Positions 1 to 7,693 of a DNA stretch of 9,065 nucleotides are shown in pieces (position 1 is the stretch's first letter; each line of letters begins with the position of its first letter). Under the pieces are notes generated by a model. It was not told where the DNA came from. It saw only the letters and a list, made by a program, of their open reading frames with translations, and did no database searches. Position numbers and translations under genes: made by a program. This stretch comes from Myxococcales bacterium (GTDB lineage Bacteria > Myxococcota > Polyangia > Polyangiales > Polyangiaceae): positions 1 through 9,065 of the forward strand of contig JAGQIY010001380.1 in the NCBI GenBank assembly GCA_020430865.1, given 5' to 3'.

Positions 1-901
<901 letters not shown>

Positions 902-1354
902 TGTTCCTCAGCGACTTGCGATGCGATGGTGAGTAGTGATCGAATGCTCGTGCCCAAGCGGCGCGAGAGAGTTGTGAGTTCGAGCTGCGGGCGACGAGAC
1001 CGCGCGAGCTGAGCTGGCTCGGTTCATCATGCCACCGCCACGCCAGGGGCGCACCCGAGGCCTGGGCCGAGACGGTTCTTAACCGGGAGAGCATGCGCTG
1101 GCGATGGTTTCGCACTCGTTTTGTGGGTTGGAGAAGGGAACGGGCAGAGATTCCTTCTACGTAATGTCGAACTGGCGGTGGTGCATCCCCTGACGACCCA
1201 CAATGCCGCGCGCGTAAGTGATGCGAAATGGCGCTCGGGTGGGGCTCGGCGGCGCAGGGTCGTCCCCGATCGCGGCCGCGGCGGTCGTCTGGGGGTACGC
1301 GGCGTGGCAGCGCGTGGTTTCTGTGAGCCACTGGCAGGTGGTTGAGACAGAACA
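902..1354. other. Intergenic spacer between tilS and ftsH, no convincing gene
   Basis: This 453-bp stretch has no reading frame that I can support. The minus-strand frame open across it continues out of frame through tilS and is arginine-rich, and a 74-codon plus-strand frame has no recognisable content. It should hold the ftsH 5' region. I could not find a clear sigma70, sigma32 or sigma54 promoter. It contains a hairpin immediately after the tilS stop (1319-1352) and a small perfect hairpin at 1073-1085 (CGGTT, loop CTT, AACCG). In some bacteria hpt lies between tilS and ftsH; I see no trace of it here. Confidence 0.6.
1319..1352 (-). terminator. Nested hairpin just after the tilS stop, possible terminator or processing site
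   Basis: TTCTGT at 1319-1324 pairs with ACAGAA at 1347-1352, and inside it CCAC at 1328-1331 pairs with GTGG at 1338-1341, with small internal loops between the two stems. It begins two bases after the tilS stop codon in the direction of transcription. There is no T-run after it, so a classical intrinsic terminator is not supported; it could be an RNA processing or stability element, or chance. Confidence 0.25.
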
Positions 1355-2224
1355 CTAGGGACGCCGCTTGAGCGACAACGTGCCGCGCGACCGAGCCTCT
1401 TCGTCGGCGTTCGCCTGCGTCGGCGCGAAGGTCAACACGCGCCCGCCTTTCAGCGTCAACTCGAGCGGCTGGCGCTGGCTGAGAGCGCGCTGCAAGGCCT
1501 GGATTTGCGCGCGGTTCAGCCCGCCTCGTTGCACTGGTTCCTCTCCGAGTTGATCCGCCAGCGCGGTCAGATGCCCCACGATTCCGGGGGAGAGCTGCTC
1601 GAGCAGCGGCAGCAGCTCGCGCCTCACACGAACCCGCAAAAAACGCGGATCGGCGTTGGAGGGGTCCGTCGCAACCTCGAGGCGATGTCGAGCCACATGG
1701 CGCAGCACGTCTTCGCGGCTGGCGCGGATCATCGGACGGACTCGGTCGCCACTCCGCGCGGGAAGCACAGCCAGTCCACCTGGCCCCGACCCTCGCAGGA
1801 TCCGCAGGAGCACCGTCTCGGCTCGGTCGTTGGCGTGGTGGGCGGTGCAGATCAGAGCACCCACGCGCCCCGCTACTTCCTCCAGCTCGCGGTAGCGTGC
1901 GCTGCGCGCGCGCGCCTGGAGGTTCCCGCCGCGCCCCAGCTCGACGCGGGAGCGAGTGAACACGACGCCGTGCTGCCGCGCGAGGCGCTCGGCCAAGTCC
2001 AGCTCCGCCTCCGCTTCCGCTCGTAGCCCGTGATCGACGCCATGCGCCCACAGCTGTAAGCCGAGCTTCTCTCGCGAGAGGCACAGGGCGTGGAGCAAGG
2101 CCATCGAGTCAGGCCCCCCACTCACCGCGACCAGAAGATTCGCGCGGCGCAGCCCGAGCTCGATCAAGGCAGCTCGAACGAGCTTGATCAGGGTTGGGGG
2201 GTGAGAGCGAGCCACGCGAGGCAT
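1355..2224 (-). CDS. tilS: tRNA(Ile)-lysidine synthase TilS, short form
   Basis: Cytoplasmic N-type ATP pyrophosphatase that adenylates C34 of the CAU-anticodon tRNA-Ile and attaches lysine, so the tRNA reads AUA and is charged with isoleucine. The 289-aa product has the PP-loop SGGPDS at 35-40, the HGLR segment at 65-68, a family motif region at about 128-150 ending in RGSGPGG, and DPSNADPRFLR at 187-197 leading into RRELLPLLE. The usual HHxDDQ motif reads HHANDR here (129-134), with Asn and Arg replacing Asp and Gln. The length is far below the 432 residues of E. coli TilS and closer to short forms such as that of Aquifex, so much or all of the C-terminal tRNA-binding part appears absent, although about 60 residues follow the core. 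The ATG lies 4 bp after the stop of the 64-aa Cys-rich gene and has little Shine-Dalgarno match, consistent with translation following on from that gene. Downstream comes ftsH. Identity is secure. Confidence 0.95.
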   Translation of the reverse strand: MPRVARSHPPTLIKLVRAALIELGLRRANLLVAVSGGPDSMALLHALCLSREKLGLQLWAHGVDHGLRAEAEAELDLAERLARQHGVVFTRSRVELGRGGNLQARARSARYRELEEVAGRVGALICTAHHANDRAETVLLRILRGSGPGGLAVLPARSGDRVRPMIRASREDVLRHVARHRLEVATDPSNADPRFLRVRVRRELLPLLEQLSPGIVGHLTALADQLGEEPVQRGGLNRAQIQALQRALSQRQPLELTLKGGRVLTFAPTQANADEEARSRGTLSLKRRP

Positions 2225-2228
2225 CGAG

Positions 2229-2423
2229 TCAGGTCAACTCGAACTCCTTGCAGAACACCAGCTCACCCCCAGGCTGGACGTGCCCTTCGCGATGTTCCTG
2301 GTTGGGATACCCGAGCGCACACCCTTCGTTGCCTTCAGCGAAGTAACAGCAAGACTCGCACGTGAAACGAAACGCATAGCGCTCGCAGTCCTCGATCAGG
2401 CGCTGATCGACGCGCGTCCTCAC
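2229..2423 (-). CDS. 64-aa Cys-rich protein, possible metal-binding protein, unknown function
   Basis: I assign no function. With a GTG start at 2423 the product is 64 residues with cysteines at 13, 22, 25, 26, 35 and 58, including the pattern CESCC (22-26), and histidines at 44 and 48. Six cysteines in so short a chain suggest a zinc or iron-sulfur site or a disulfide-bonded fold; there is no signal peptide or membrane segment, so a cytoplasmic metal site is more likely. The C-terminus VFCKEFEL looks like a conserved tail of small myxobacterial hypothetical proteins, from memory only. The frame stays open upstream to 2528, but that part lies inside the 3' end of the lipoprotein gene and reads like an out-of-frame shadow; GTG at 2423 leaves a 13-bp gap and has a purine-rich GGGGGCGAG in front. 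The stop is 4 bp before the tilS ATG, which suggests co-transcription and perhaps a link to tRNA modification or only shared expression. Confidence 0.72.
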   Translation of the reverse strand: MRTRVDQRLIEDCERYAFRFTCESCCYFAEGNEGCALGYPNQEHREGHVQPGGELVFCKEFELT

Positions 2424-2436
2424 CTCGCCCCCACGG

Positions 2437-4182
2437 TCAGTCGCTGCACGACAACACGGCCCACCCGCCCGTCGGCTCACCTGCGCTGAGCTTGGACCGA
2501 GTGACCCACGCCACCGCGACGAGGCCACGAGCCGCGGCCATCGAGACCATGTCGCCCTCGAACCCGGTCAGAGCCGTGTCCCCGACGCTGCCATCGAACA
2601 CCACCGGCGTGCCGGCACTGAGCGTCGTGTTGGCGCCGCTGTGAGGCAGGAACGTGAGCTTCTCCGATGCACCGGTCAGGAAGACGACGCGATCCCCGAG
2701 CTGTGCCACGTCGCCGCCGCGCACCGAGCCGCTGCCAGCAGAGCCCAGCCCGAGATCGGCGCCGCTGGCGTCGGCGAGCTGGTACTGGATCCCGGTCGCG
2801 CCGGGCACCATCGCAACCACCCGTTCGTCCCACGACGTCACCGCCCCCCACTCCGCGTAGGGAAGCTCGAGCTCGGTGGGCGTCGCGGACCCCGGCGCGC
2901 CCACCTGGAGCACCACCGCCGAGCGATCGGGGATCTGACCCAGCAAGCCGCGTACGCTCGCCGTCTGGGTGACCTCCGCAAACCCGGCGGGAGCTGCCAT
3001 GAACAGGTTGGTCGTGTTCAACCCCGACTTGAAGCCGGCGCCCTCGAGCGTGGCGCTCTGAACGACCACGCCGTTGCCCGACAGCACCCGATAGACGAAC
3101 TCGAAGTCGTTGGCGGTGCCGGCGATGGGAGTGACGGTGTGATTCCGGGCCAGGGTCAGCTCGTTGAACGCGGGGTTGGGGAAGGAGTTGTTCCCCGTGG
3201 CAGCGCCGCTTGCATCGAAGGAGACGAACGCCGCCCCAGCCCCGCCACCCGTGCAGTCGGGGAGACTCGCCGCCAAGACGCCGCCTCCATCGCCGAACGC
3301 GATGCCCAACCCCAGATCCGTCGGCGTCTCCGCGCACGCGCTGAGTGCGACCTTCGAGGGCGATGCTGGCGCGCCCGCGTCGCTGACTCCCTGCAGCACG
3401 AGCTGGATCGCCGTCGTCGAGGGGTTCTGCTCCCGGAAACCGATCACGAATCCACTCGGCGTCGCGACGACCGCTGGCCCGGACACGTTCGCGTCCTCTG
3501 CCGCAGCAGCCGGTAGCTCGCCGCTGGCGACGACGCTGAGATCGCAGGCACCTCCTCCACCGTCCGTAGACGAGTCGCCGGTCCCGCCGTCCCCGGGCTC
3601 ACCTTCGCAACGACCGGCCACGCAGGTGGACGGAGCGATGCAGCCAGTGCTCGCTTGAAGGGGTGTGCAGGCCTGAGATGGCGAGCAACCGCTCTGCGGG
3701 CAGTTCGCCCAGGCAGCGACGTTGATCTCGACCTTCTTGATGTCCTCGAGGTTGGCGCAGGTGCAACCCGTCGCTACCGGCTTGCAGCTACCATCCTTCA
3801 CGATCACGCCGAAGGCGTACTTGCGTGCGGTGAGGGTGCCCACCTCGGGCAATCCGCTGTCCCCTGCCACGATGCTGCGAAAGACCGCGCCCTCGGTGTC
3901 GCCGACGGCGAGCTTGGCTTCGACGTCTCCGCAGGTGCTGCCCGGGCAGTCGGACTCGAACACCGCAAACTCGGTGTACTCACCGAGCGCGCGGAAGCCC
4001 TCGTAGTTTTCGACACAGCTGCCGTTCTCCTGGGTCTTGCACTGCGTCGTGCACTGATCGTGGAGCACGAGCTCCAGATCGCGGGACGAACAGGCGGAGC
4101 CGACCAGGCCACTGCCGAGCAGCAGCACCGCACCGGACGTCCAACCGAAAGCTCGCACACCCTTCGAAGTATAAGTTCTCAT
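2437..4182 (-). CDS. Predicted Cys-rich lipoprotein with possible beta-propeller-like C-terminal domain, function unknown
   Basis: 581-aa predicted envelope protein. The N-terminus (about 1-31) carries basic residues, a hydrophobic stretch (GAVLLLGSGLVG) and Cys31, with GSAC as a non-canonical lipobox (Gly at -3), so lipidation is likely but not certain. Residues 31-192 contain about fifteen cysteines (for example 31, 44, 48, 56, 79, 84, 133, 140, 142, 161, 166, 172, 181, 187, 192), probably forming disulfides outside the cytoplasm. A Gly/Asp/Ser/Thr linker follows at about 194-212. The rest has several recurring hydrophobic strand blocks (such as GFVIGFREQ, FEFVYRV, RVVAMVPG, RVVFLTG, LVAVAWVT) that suggest a beta-rich, propeller-like fold; this is inference from pattern only. 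I chose ATG at 4182 over a TTG at 4230 because it places the signal sequence at the very N-terminus; the ribosome site is weak (AAGAA). It starts 54 bp after the kinase stop and ends 13 bp before the small Cys-rich gene, so it is probably in the same transcript. It could be an extracytoplasmic partner of the kinase. Confidence 0.85.
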   Translation of the reverse strand: MRTYTSKGVRAFGWTSGAVLLLGSGLVGSACSSRDLELVLHDQCTTQCKTQENGSCVENYEGFRALGEYTEFAVFESDCPGSTCGDVEAKLAVGDTEGAVFRSIVAGDSGLPEVGTLTARKYAFGVIVKDGSCKPVATGCTCANLEDIKKVEINVAAWANCPQSGCSPSQACTPLQASTGCIAPSTCVAGRCEGEPGDGGTGDSSTDGGGGACDLSVVASGELPAAAAEDANVSGPAVVATPSGFVIGFREQNPSTTAIQLVLQGVSDAGAPASPSKVALSACAETPTDLGLGIAFGDGGGVLAASLPDCTGGGAGAAFVSFDASGAATGNNSFPNPAFNELTLARNHTVTPIAGTANDFEFVYRVLSGNGVVVQSATLEGAGFKSGLNTTNLFMAAPAGFAEVTQTASVRGLLGQIPDRSAVVLQVGAPGSATPTELELPYAEWGAVTSWDERVVAMVPGATGIQYQLADASGADLGLGSAGSGSVRGGDVAQLGDRVVFLTGASEKLTFLPHSGANTTLSAGTPVVFDGSVGDTALTGFEGDMVSMAAARGLVAVAWVTRSKLSAGEPTGGWAVLSCSD

Positions 4183-4222
4183 GTCACTGTTCTTGCTGAA
4201 GACGAGCCGTCGCAAGCTGGAG

Positions 4223-4236
4223 AGCGCCAAGGCGCT
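4223..4236 (-). other. Short perfect hairpin directly after the kinase stop
   Basis: The 14-bp inverted repeat AGCGCCTTGGCGCT (minus strand) begins at the base after the kinase stop codon (TGA at 4239-4237) and lies before the lipoprotein start. There is no following T-run, so it is unlikely to end transcription fully; it could stabilise or process the mRNA between kinase and lipoprotein, giving unequal expression. Short palindromes are common in GC-rich DNA, so chance is possible. Confidence 0.3.
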
Positions 4237-6687
4237 TCAAGAGCCCATGCTTACGCGCTGAGCCGTGGTCTTTCCACTGGTGATGGTGACGCTGATCGCC
4301 TTCGACGGCGCTCCTTTGCGTCGCAGGGAGACTCCGTAGTTTCCGGGAGGAAGCGATGCTCGCACGACGGGCGACGGCCCGAGGTTGCGCCCGTTGGCGC
4401 TCACGCTATCGCAGGCAGGGTCACACACGACCGTGAGGAAACCGGGCTCGGCCTTGGGCGCCGCTGGCTCCTGAGGCTTCAGCGGTCCAGGCACGCGAGC
4501 CGGCGCGGGTGAACCGGTGCCGGTCGCGGTCTCTGGCTTCTTCTCCTCGGGCAGAGAGCTCGGGTCGAGGGTCTCGCTCTCCGCAGCGGTCGCGGTCGGA
4601 GCGGCAGCGGCCGTCGCCGGCGGCGGGGTCTCCGCAGTCGCGGTCGGCGCAGGAGCGGTCGCGGTCGGCGCAGTCGGGGCCTGAACCGTCGCCACGGTGG
4701 GCACGGGTGCAGCTGCTGGCTTCTCCAGCACCTTGAGCACCACCAGAGCCGTCAGGGCGAGAGCTGCCAGTGTCGTCGTCGCCGCGATGACCGCGATCAT
4801 CAACGAGCGCGAGTCCTTCTGCGGGGGCTGGGAGTAGACGACCTGAGGTGCCGCGGCCTGGGCCTGGGGTGGCGCTGGAGTGGGTACGACCTGCGCTGGG
4901 GGAGGCTCCGACACGACCACGGGCGACGCGGGCTGGGGCGCCGGCTGATAGCTCTTTGGTGGGACGTGCACCGCCGTCGAGATGGACGCCGTGTTGAGAT
5001 CCTCATCGTTGAGGTCCAGCGGACTGTCCATGATCCGCGTCACCGCATCGTCGTCTTCGTCATAGCTGTGGAAGCCGGGATGCTGGGTGGCGGGGGGCTG
5101 TGGGGCAGCCGGCGCCGAGTAGCTTGGGATCACTTGGGTCTTGGCCGCGGCGGGCCGCGGCGGCGGCGGCGGAGGAGCACCAAGGCCTAGCTGAGTGCGC
5201 TTCGGAGAGTTCATGTCGGAATCGGGCTGGGGCTGAGAGGATGGACCTTCCAGGGGATATCCTGGAAGCTCCTTTGGAGGCGGCACCGTGGGCGGCCGTC
5301 CAGCTGCTGGCCGCGGTGCTGCGAGGGGTTGAGTTGCGCCGAACGGGCGCATGGCGTTGGCGGCCGCGAAGGCAGGGCCGGATACGGGCGTGGAGCTGGG
5401 GATGGCTTGACGAGTCGGCTGCGAGGGCCTCCGCGGGGGGGCATTCGCGGCAGGCGCGGCGCTGATCGGCGGTAGCCTGGTGCCAGGGCTGGCAAGGGCC
5501 GTGGAGGTCTTGAGCGGACCGCCGGGTACCGATTGCACGTCACTCTCCAGCGTGAGCAAGCTGACCTCGTCGAGGTTGCCGGCGCTGGGTCGTTCGAGCT
5601 TGTCCAGGCTGATGGTCTGGGTGACCTCGGCGGCCCACTGCAGGTGCGCCTCACGCTTCTCGTAGCGATCGGCAAGGACCTGCTTCATGTACCCGCCGAT
5701 CTCGTCGGCACCGATGAACTGACCCGTCTTCATCAGGTACTGCTGAAGCGCGCGCGACAGCTCGCGGGCGGTCTGGAAGCGGCGGTTCTTGTCCTTCGCG
5801 AGCGCGCGCATGACGATGGATTCGAGTTCCACCGGGTAGTTCGGCACGATGCTCGAGGGAGACGGCACGATACACGCCTGAACGCGCTCGAGCGTATCGA
5901 GATCGTTATCCATGCGGAATAATCGCCGCCCCGTCGTGATCTCCCACAGCACGACTCCCAGCGCGAAGACGTCGGTACGACGGTCGACGTCTTCTCCTCG
6001 CACCTGCTCGGGGCTCATGTAGGCGAGCTTTCCCTTGAGCGTACCGGCGCGCGTCTTCGTCATGCGGTCGGTGACCTTCGCGACACCGAAGTCCACTACC
6101 TTCACGCTGCCGTCGTAGGTGACGAAGAGGTTGTGCGGGGTCACGTCTCGATGCACGAGCCCCAGGGTCTTGCCTTGCTTGTCGGCCAGCTCGTGAGCCG
6201 CGTGCAACCCCTCCGCGGCGTCCGCGACGATGCGCGCCACCATCGCGTGCCCCATCGGGGGACCGCCCCCCTCGTCGAGCACCCGCATGACCTCCCGCAG
6301 CGGCTCGCCGTGCAGGTACTCCATCGCGATCCAGTAGCTGTCGCGATGCGTGCCCAGATCGAAGACCTGGGCCACGTTGGGATGAGTGATCCGCGCCGCG
6401 ATCCTGGCCTCGTCCAGGAACATGGAGATGAAGGTCTGGTCTTCCGCGAGGTGCTTGTGGATGCGCTTGATCGCCACCCACTTCTGAAAACCACCAGGCC
6501 CGTCTGCGCGGGCTAGGTGAACCGAGGCCATCCCGCCGACGCCGATCTCGTCGACGACGCGGTAGCGCCCCAGGAAGTAGGTTCCGCCGGAGGGAAAAGA
6601 AGGTTCACTGTATTCGAGGCGTGAATCACTCTCCGACCCGGAGAGCCGGGGCGCGCGTGGAGGCCGAGGCACAGGGCCAGGGCTCAT
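4237..6687 (-). CDS. Transmembrane serine/threonine protein kinase with C-terminal PEGA domain
   Basis: 816-aa Hanks-type (PknB-like) kinase, predicted to phosphorylate cytoplasmic Ser/Thr residues in response to an envelope signal. The kinase domain spans about 40-320: glycine loop GVGGMASV (49-56), Lys74 in VAIK, Glu93 in the C-helix, catalytic loop HRDVTPHN (179-186, Asp181), DFG (199-201), an activation loop with several Thr (Thr216), and MSPE (224-227) in place of APE. A Pro/Ala-rich cytoplasmic linker with a run of six prolines near 505-510 and an acidic patch (about 542-565) follows. One membrane segment lies at about 629-651. Then comes an Ala/Pro/Thr-rich stretch and a C-terminal PEGA-type domain (about 749-816) with Cys755 and Cys759 near its first strand, placed in the periplasm. 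All core catalytic residues are present, so it should be active, though the Lys of HRDxKPxN is Thr. The ATG start overlaps the stop of the TPR gene as ATGA, pointing to coupled translation; a TTG two codons upstream is less likely. Confidence 0.95.
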   Translation of the reverse strand: MSPGPVPRPPRAPRLSGSESDSRLEYSEPSFPSGGTYFLGRYRVVDEIGVGGMASVHLARADGPGGFQKWVAIKRIHKHLAEDQTFISMFLDEARIAARITHPNVAQVFDLGTHRDSYWIAMEYLHGEPLREVMRVLDEGGGPPMGHAMVARIVADAAEGLHAAHELADKQGKTLGLVHRDVTPHNLFVTYDGSVKVVDFGVAKVTDRMTKTRAGTLKGKLAYMSPEQVRGEDVDRRTDVFALGVVLWEITTGRRLFRMDNDLDTLERVQACIVPSPSSIVPNYPVELESIVMRALAKDKNRRFQTARELSRALQQYLMKTGQFIGADEIGGYMKQVLADRYEKREAHLQWAAEVTQTISLDKLERPSAGNLDEVSLLTLESDVQSVPGGPLKTSTALASPGTRLPPISAAPAANAPPRRPSQPTRQAIPSSTPVSGPAFAAANAMRPFGATQPLAAPRPAAGRPPTVPPPKELPGYPLEGPSSQPQPDSDMNSPKRTQLGLGAPPPPPPRPAAAKTQVIPSYSAPAAPQPPATQHPGFHSYDEDDDAVTRIMDSPLDLNDEDLNTASISTAVHVPPKSYQPAPQPASPVVVSEPPPAQVVPTPAPPQAQAAAPQVVYSQPPQKDSRSLMIAVIAATTTLAALALTALVVLKVLEKPAAAPVPTVATVQAPTAPTATAPAPTATAETPPPATAAAAPTATAAESETLDPSSLPEEKKPETATGTGSPAPARVPGPLKPQEPAAPKAEPGFLTVVCDPACDSVSANGRNLGPSPVVRASLPPGNYGVSLRRKGAPSKAISVTITSGKTTAQRVSMGS
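4580..4680 (-). repeat. Short tandem-like repeats encoding the APTATA stretch of the kinase ectodomain linker
   Basis: The 16-mer GTCGCGGTCGGCGCAG occurs at 4637-4652 and again at 4658-4673, a spacing of 21 bp or seven codons, and a shorter related copy lies near 4588-4598. They encode repeated APTATA units in the flexible stretch between membrane segment and PEGA domain. In-frame 21-bp units could change linker length by slippage without breaking the gene. Confidence 0.55.
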
Positions 6688-7559
6688 TGCCAAGCCGGCG
6701 CTCCGACGCTGACGTCATCGGACGGTCGCGTTGCGAAGAACACCACCGCCGCCGTCGCGACGATGGCCACTCCTCCGGCGATCCAGGGCACTGGCCCAGA
6801 GAAGATGCCGCCCTCGTCCTTCTTCTTGTCCTTCTTCTTCTTGGCGAAGGGATCTTCCTTGCCCCAGCTGGTGGTCGCGGCAGCGCCGCTGGCGCGCTCG
6901 CCCTCGACCTTGATCTTGAGCGTCTCGGCTACCCAGGCGTTGTCCTTCCCGTCGACGCCCGCCACTCGCACCTTCAGGCGCGCTCCTCGCTCGGCCACCT
7001 TGGGAGGAAACTTGAAGGTCAGCTTACCAGACGAGTCGAGCTTCTTGCGCCACTTCTTCCCGGTCAGCGTGTCCTCGATGGTCACGACGACGCGAGTCAC
7101 GAAGACCGCAAATCCCTCCGGAATTTCCGTCTCGATGACAAACGCTTGGTTGGCGGGGATACCCTCGGGGGCCTTGATGTTGAGGCTCAGCTTCTCACCC
7201 TGCTCACCTGCCTCCTTCTTGGCCTGGGCGTACAGCTTACGCGCCACGGGGCCGCTGTCCGCAGGCAGCTCGAAGTTGGGGTCGACCACGGAAGCGACGC
7301 GGAAATCACTGAGCGCTCCAGCCTTGTCCTTGAGCGCCGCCTTGACGGTGCCGATCCGGCTGTAGGCGATCACGACCTCTTCGGGTTCGAGACCACCTTC
7401 GTTGAGCGCCTCCTGGTAGAGCTTCTGAGCCTCTTCCAGTTCGCCGCGATGCCACGCTGCGTCGGCTTTGCCAAAGGACTTGGGAGCAGCGAATGCCAAC
7501 GACCCAAACAGGCTGCAGGCAAACACGAACAAGGTGGTGAAGAGCAAGCGCGGATACAT
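6684..7559 (-). CDS. Secreted TPR and Ig-like protein with C-terminal membrane anchor, likely partner of the kinase
   Basis: 291-aa envelope protein with no name I recognise. It begins with a clear signal peptide (1-24, cleavage after AFA). Residues about 28-115 are helical, with the pattern AAWHRGELEEAQKLYQEAL and then AYSRIGTVKAALKDKAGALSDFRVA, fitting two or more TPR motifs, a protein-binding scaffold. Residues about 123-220 alternate strands and read like an Ig-like or FixG-like beta domain (LSLNIKAP, FVIETEIPEGF, LKVRVAGVDG). A lysine-rich segment (234-248) precedes a hydrophobic span (about 257-277) and a short tail. The product should expose TPR and Ig parts in the periplasm. The ATG at 7559 has almost no Shine-Dalgarno sequence; a sigma70-like promoter places the likely transcript start about 11 bases upstream. 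Its TGA overlaps the kinase ATG by 4 bp, so the two are probably made together, and the TPR part could bind the kinase PEGA domain; that is inference. Confidence 0.9.
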   Translation of the reverse strand: MYPRLLFTTLFVFACSLFGSLAFAAPKSFGKADAAWHRGELEEAQKLYQEALNEGGLEPEEVVIAYSRIGTVKAALKDKAGALSDFRVASVVDPNFELPADSGPVARKLYAQAKKEAGEQGEKLSLNIKAPEGIPANQAFVIETEIPEGFAVFVTRVVVTIEDTLTGKKWRKKLDSSGKLTFKFPPKVAERGARLKVRVAGVDGKDNAWVAETLKIKVEGERASGAAATTSWGKEDPFAKKKKDKKKDEGGIFSGPVPWIAGGVAIVATAAVVFFATRPSDDVSVGAPAWQ

Positions 7560-7576
7560 AGGAAACCGTTTGAGAA

Positions 7577-7605
7577 ATCGTATCGGTCAGACACCCGACA
7601 ATCAA
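7577..7605 (-). promoter_or_regulatory. Sigma70-like promoter for the TPR-kinase gene cluster
   Basis: On the minus strand TTGATT (7605-7600) and TACGAT (7582-7577) are separated by exactly 17 bp. Each hexamer matches four of six consensus bases. The expected start is near 7570, leaving a leader of only about 11 bases before the ATG at 7559, which fits the missing Shine-Dalgarno sequence. Confidence 0.5.
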
Positions 7606-7633
7606 GGCGGCGGGAGCGTATAGTTCCACCGGC

Positions 7634-7650
7634 GTCACACACCAGGTGAC
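7634..7650. promoter_or_regulatory. Inverted repeat GTCAC-N7-GTGAC upstream of the promoter, candidate operator
   Basis: GTCAC (7634-7638) and GTGAC (7646-7650) form a palindrome with a 7-bp spacer, about 30 bp upstream of the -35 hexamer. It contains the first copy of TCACACACCA (7635-7644), which recurs exactly 60 bp away at 7695-7704. The position suits an activator or repressor site. No known regulator is identified. Confidence 0.35.
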
Positions 7651-7693
7651 CACCTCGAGCATGGGTCGTCGGTTACGCTCCCTGATGAACCAC

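Noticed and set aside
930..960. Sigma54-like GGGCAC-N5-TTCGA upstream of ftsH
   Set aside because: The -12 element lacks the invariant GC order (CG instead), so a sigma54 promoter is not supported.
1121..1345. 74-codon plus-strand frame between tilS and ftsH
   Set aside because: No ribosome site or homology-like content, and very rich in Gly and Arg as expected from random GC-rich DNA.
2424..2528. N-terminal extension of the small Cys-rich protein
   Set aside because: This part overlaps the 3' end of the lipoprotein gene and reads as its out-of-frame shadow; the GTG at 2423 fits the gap and the purine-rich site.
4183..4230. TTG start for the 581-aa lipoprotein at 4230
   Set aside because: It would place 16 extra residues before the signal sequence; ATG at 4182 gives a normal signal peptide.
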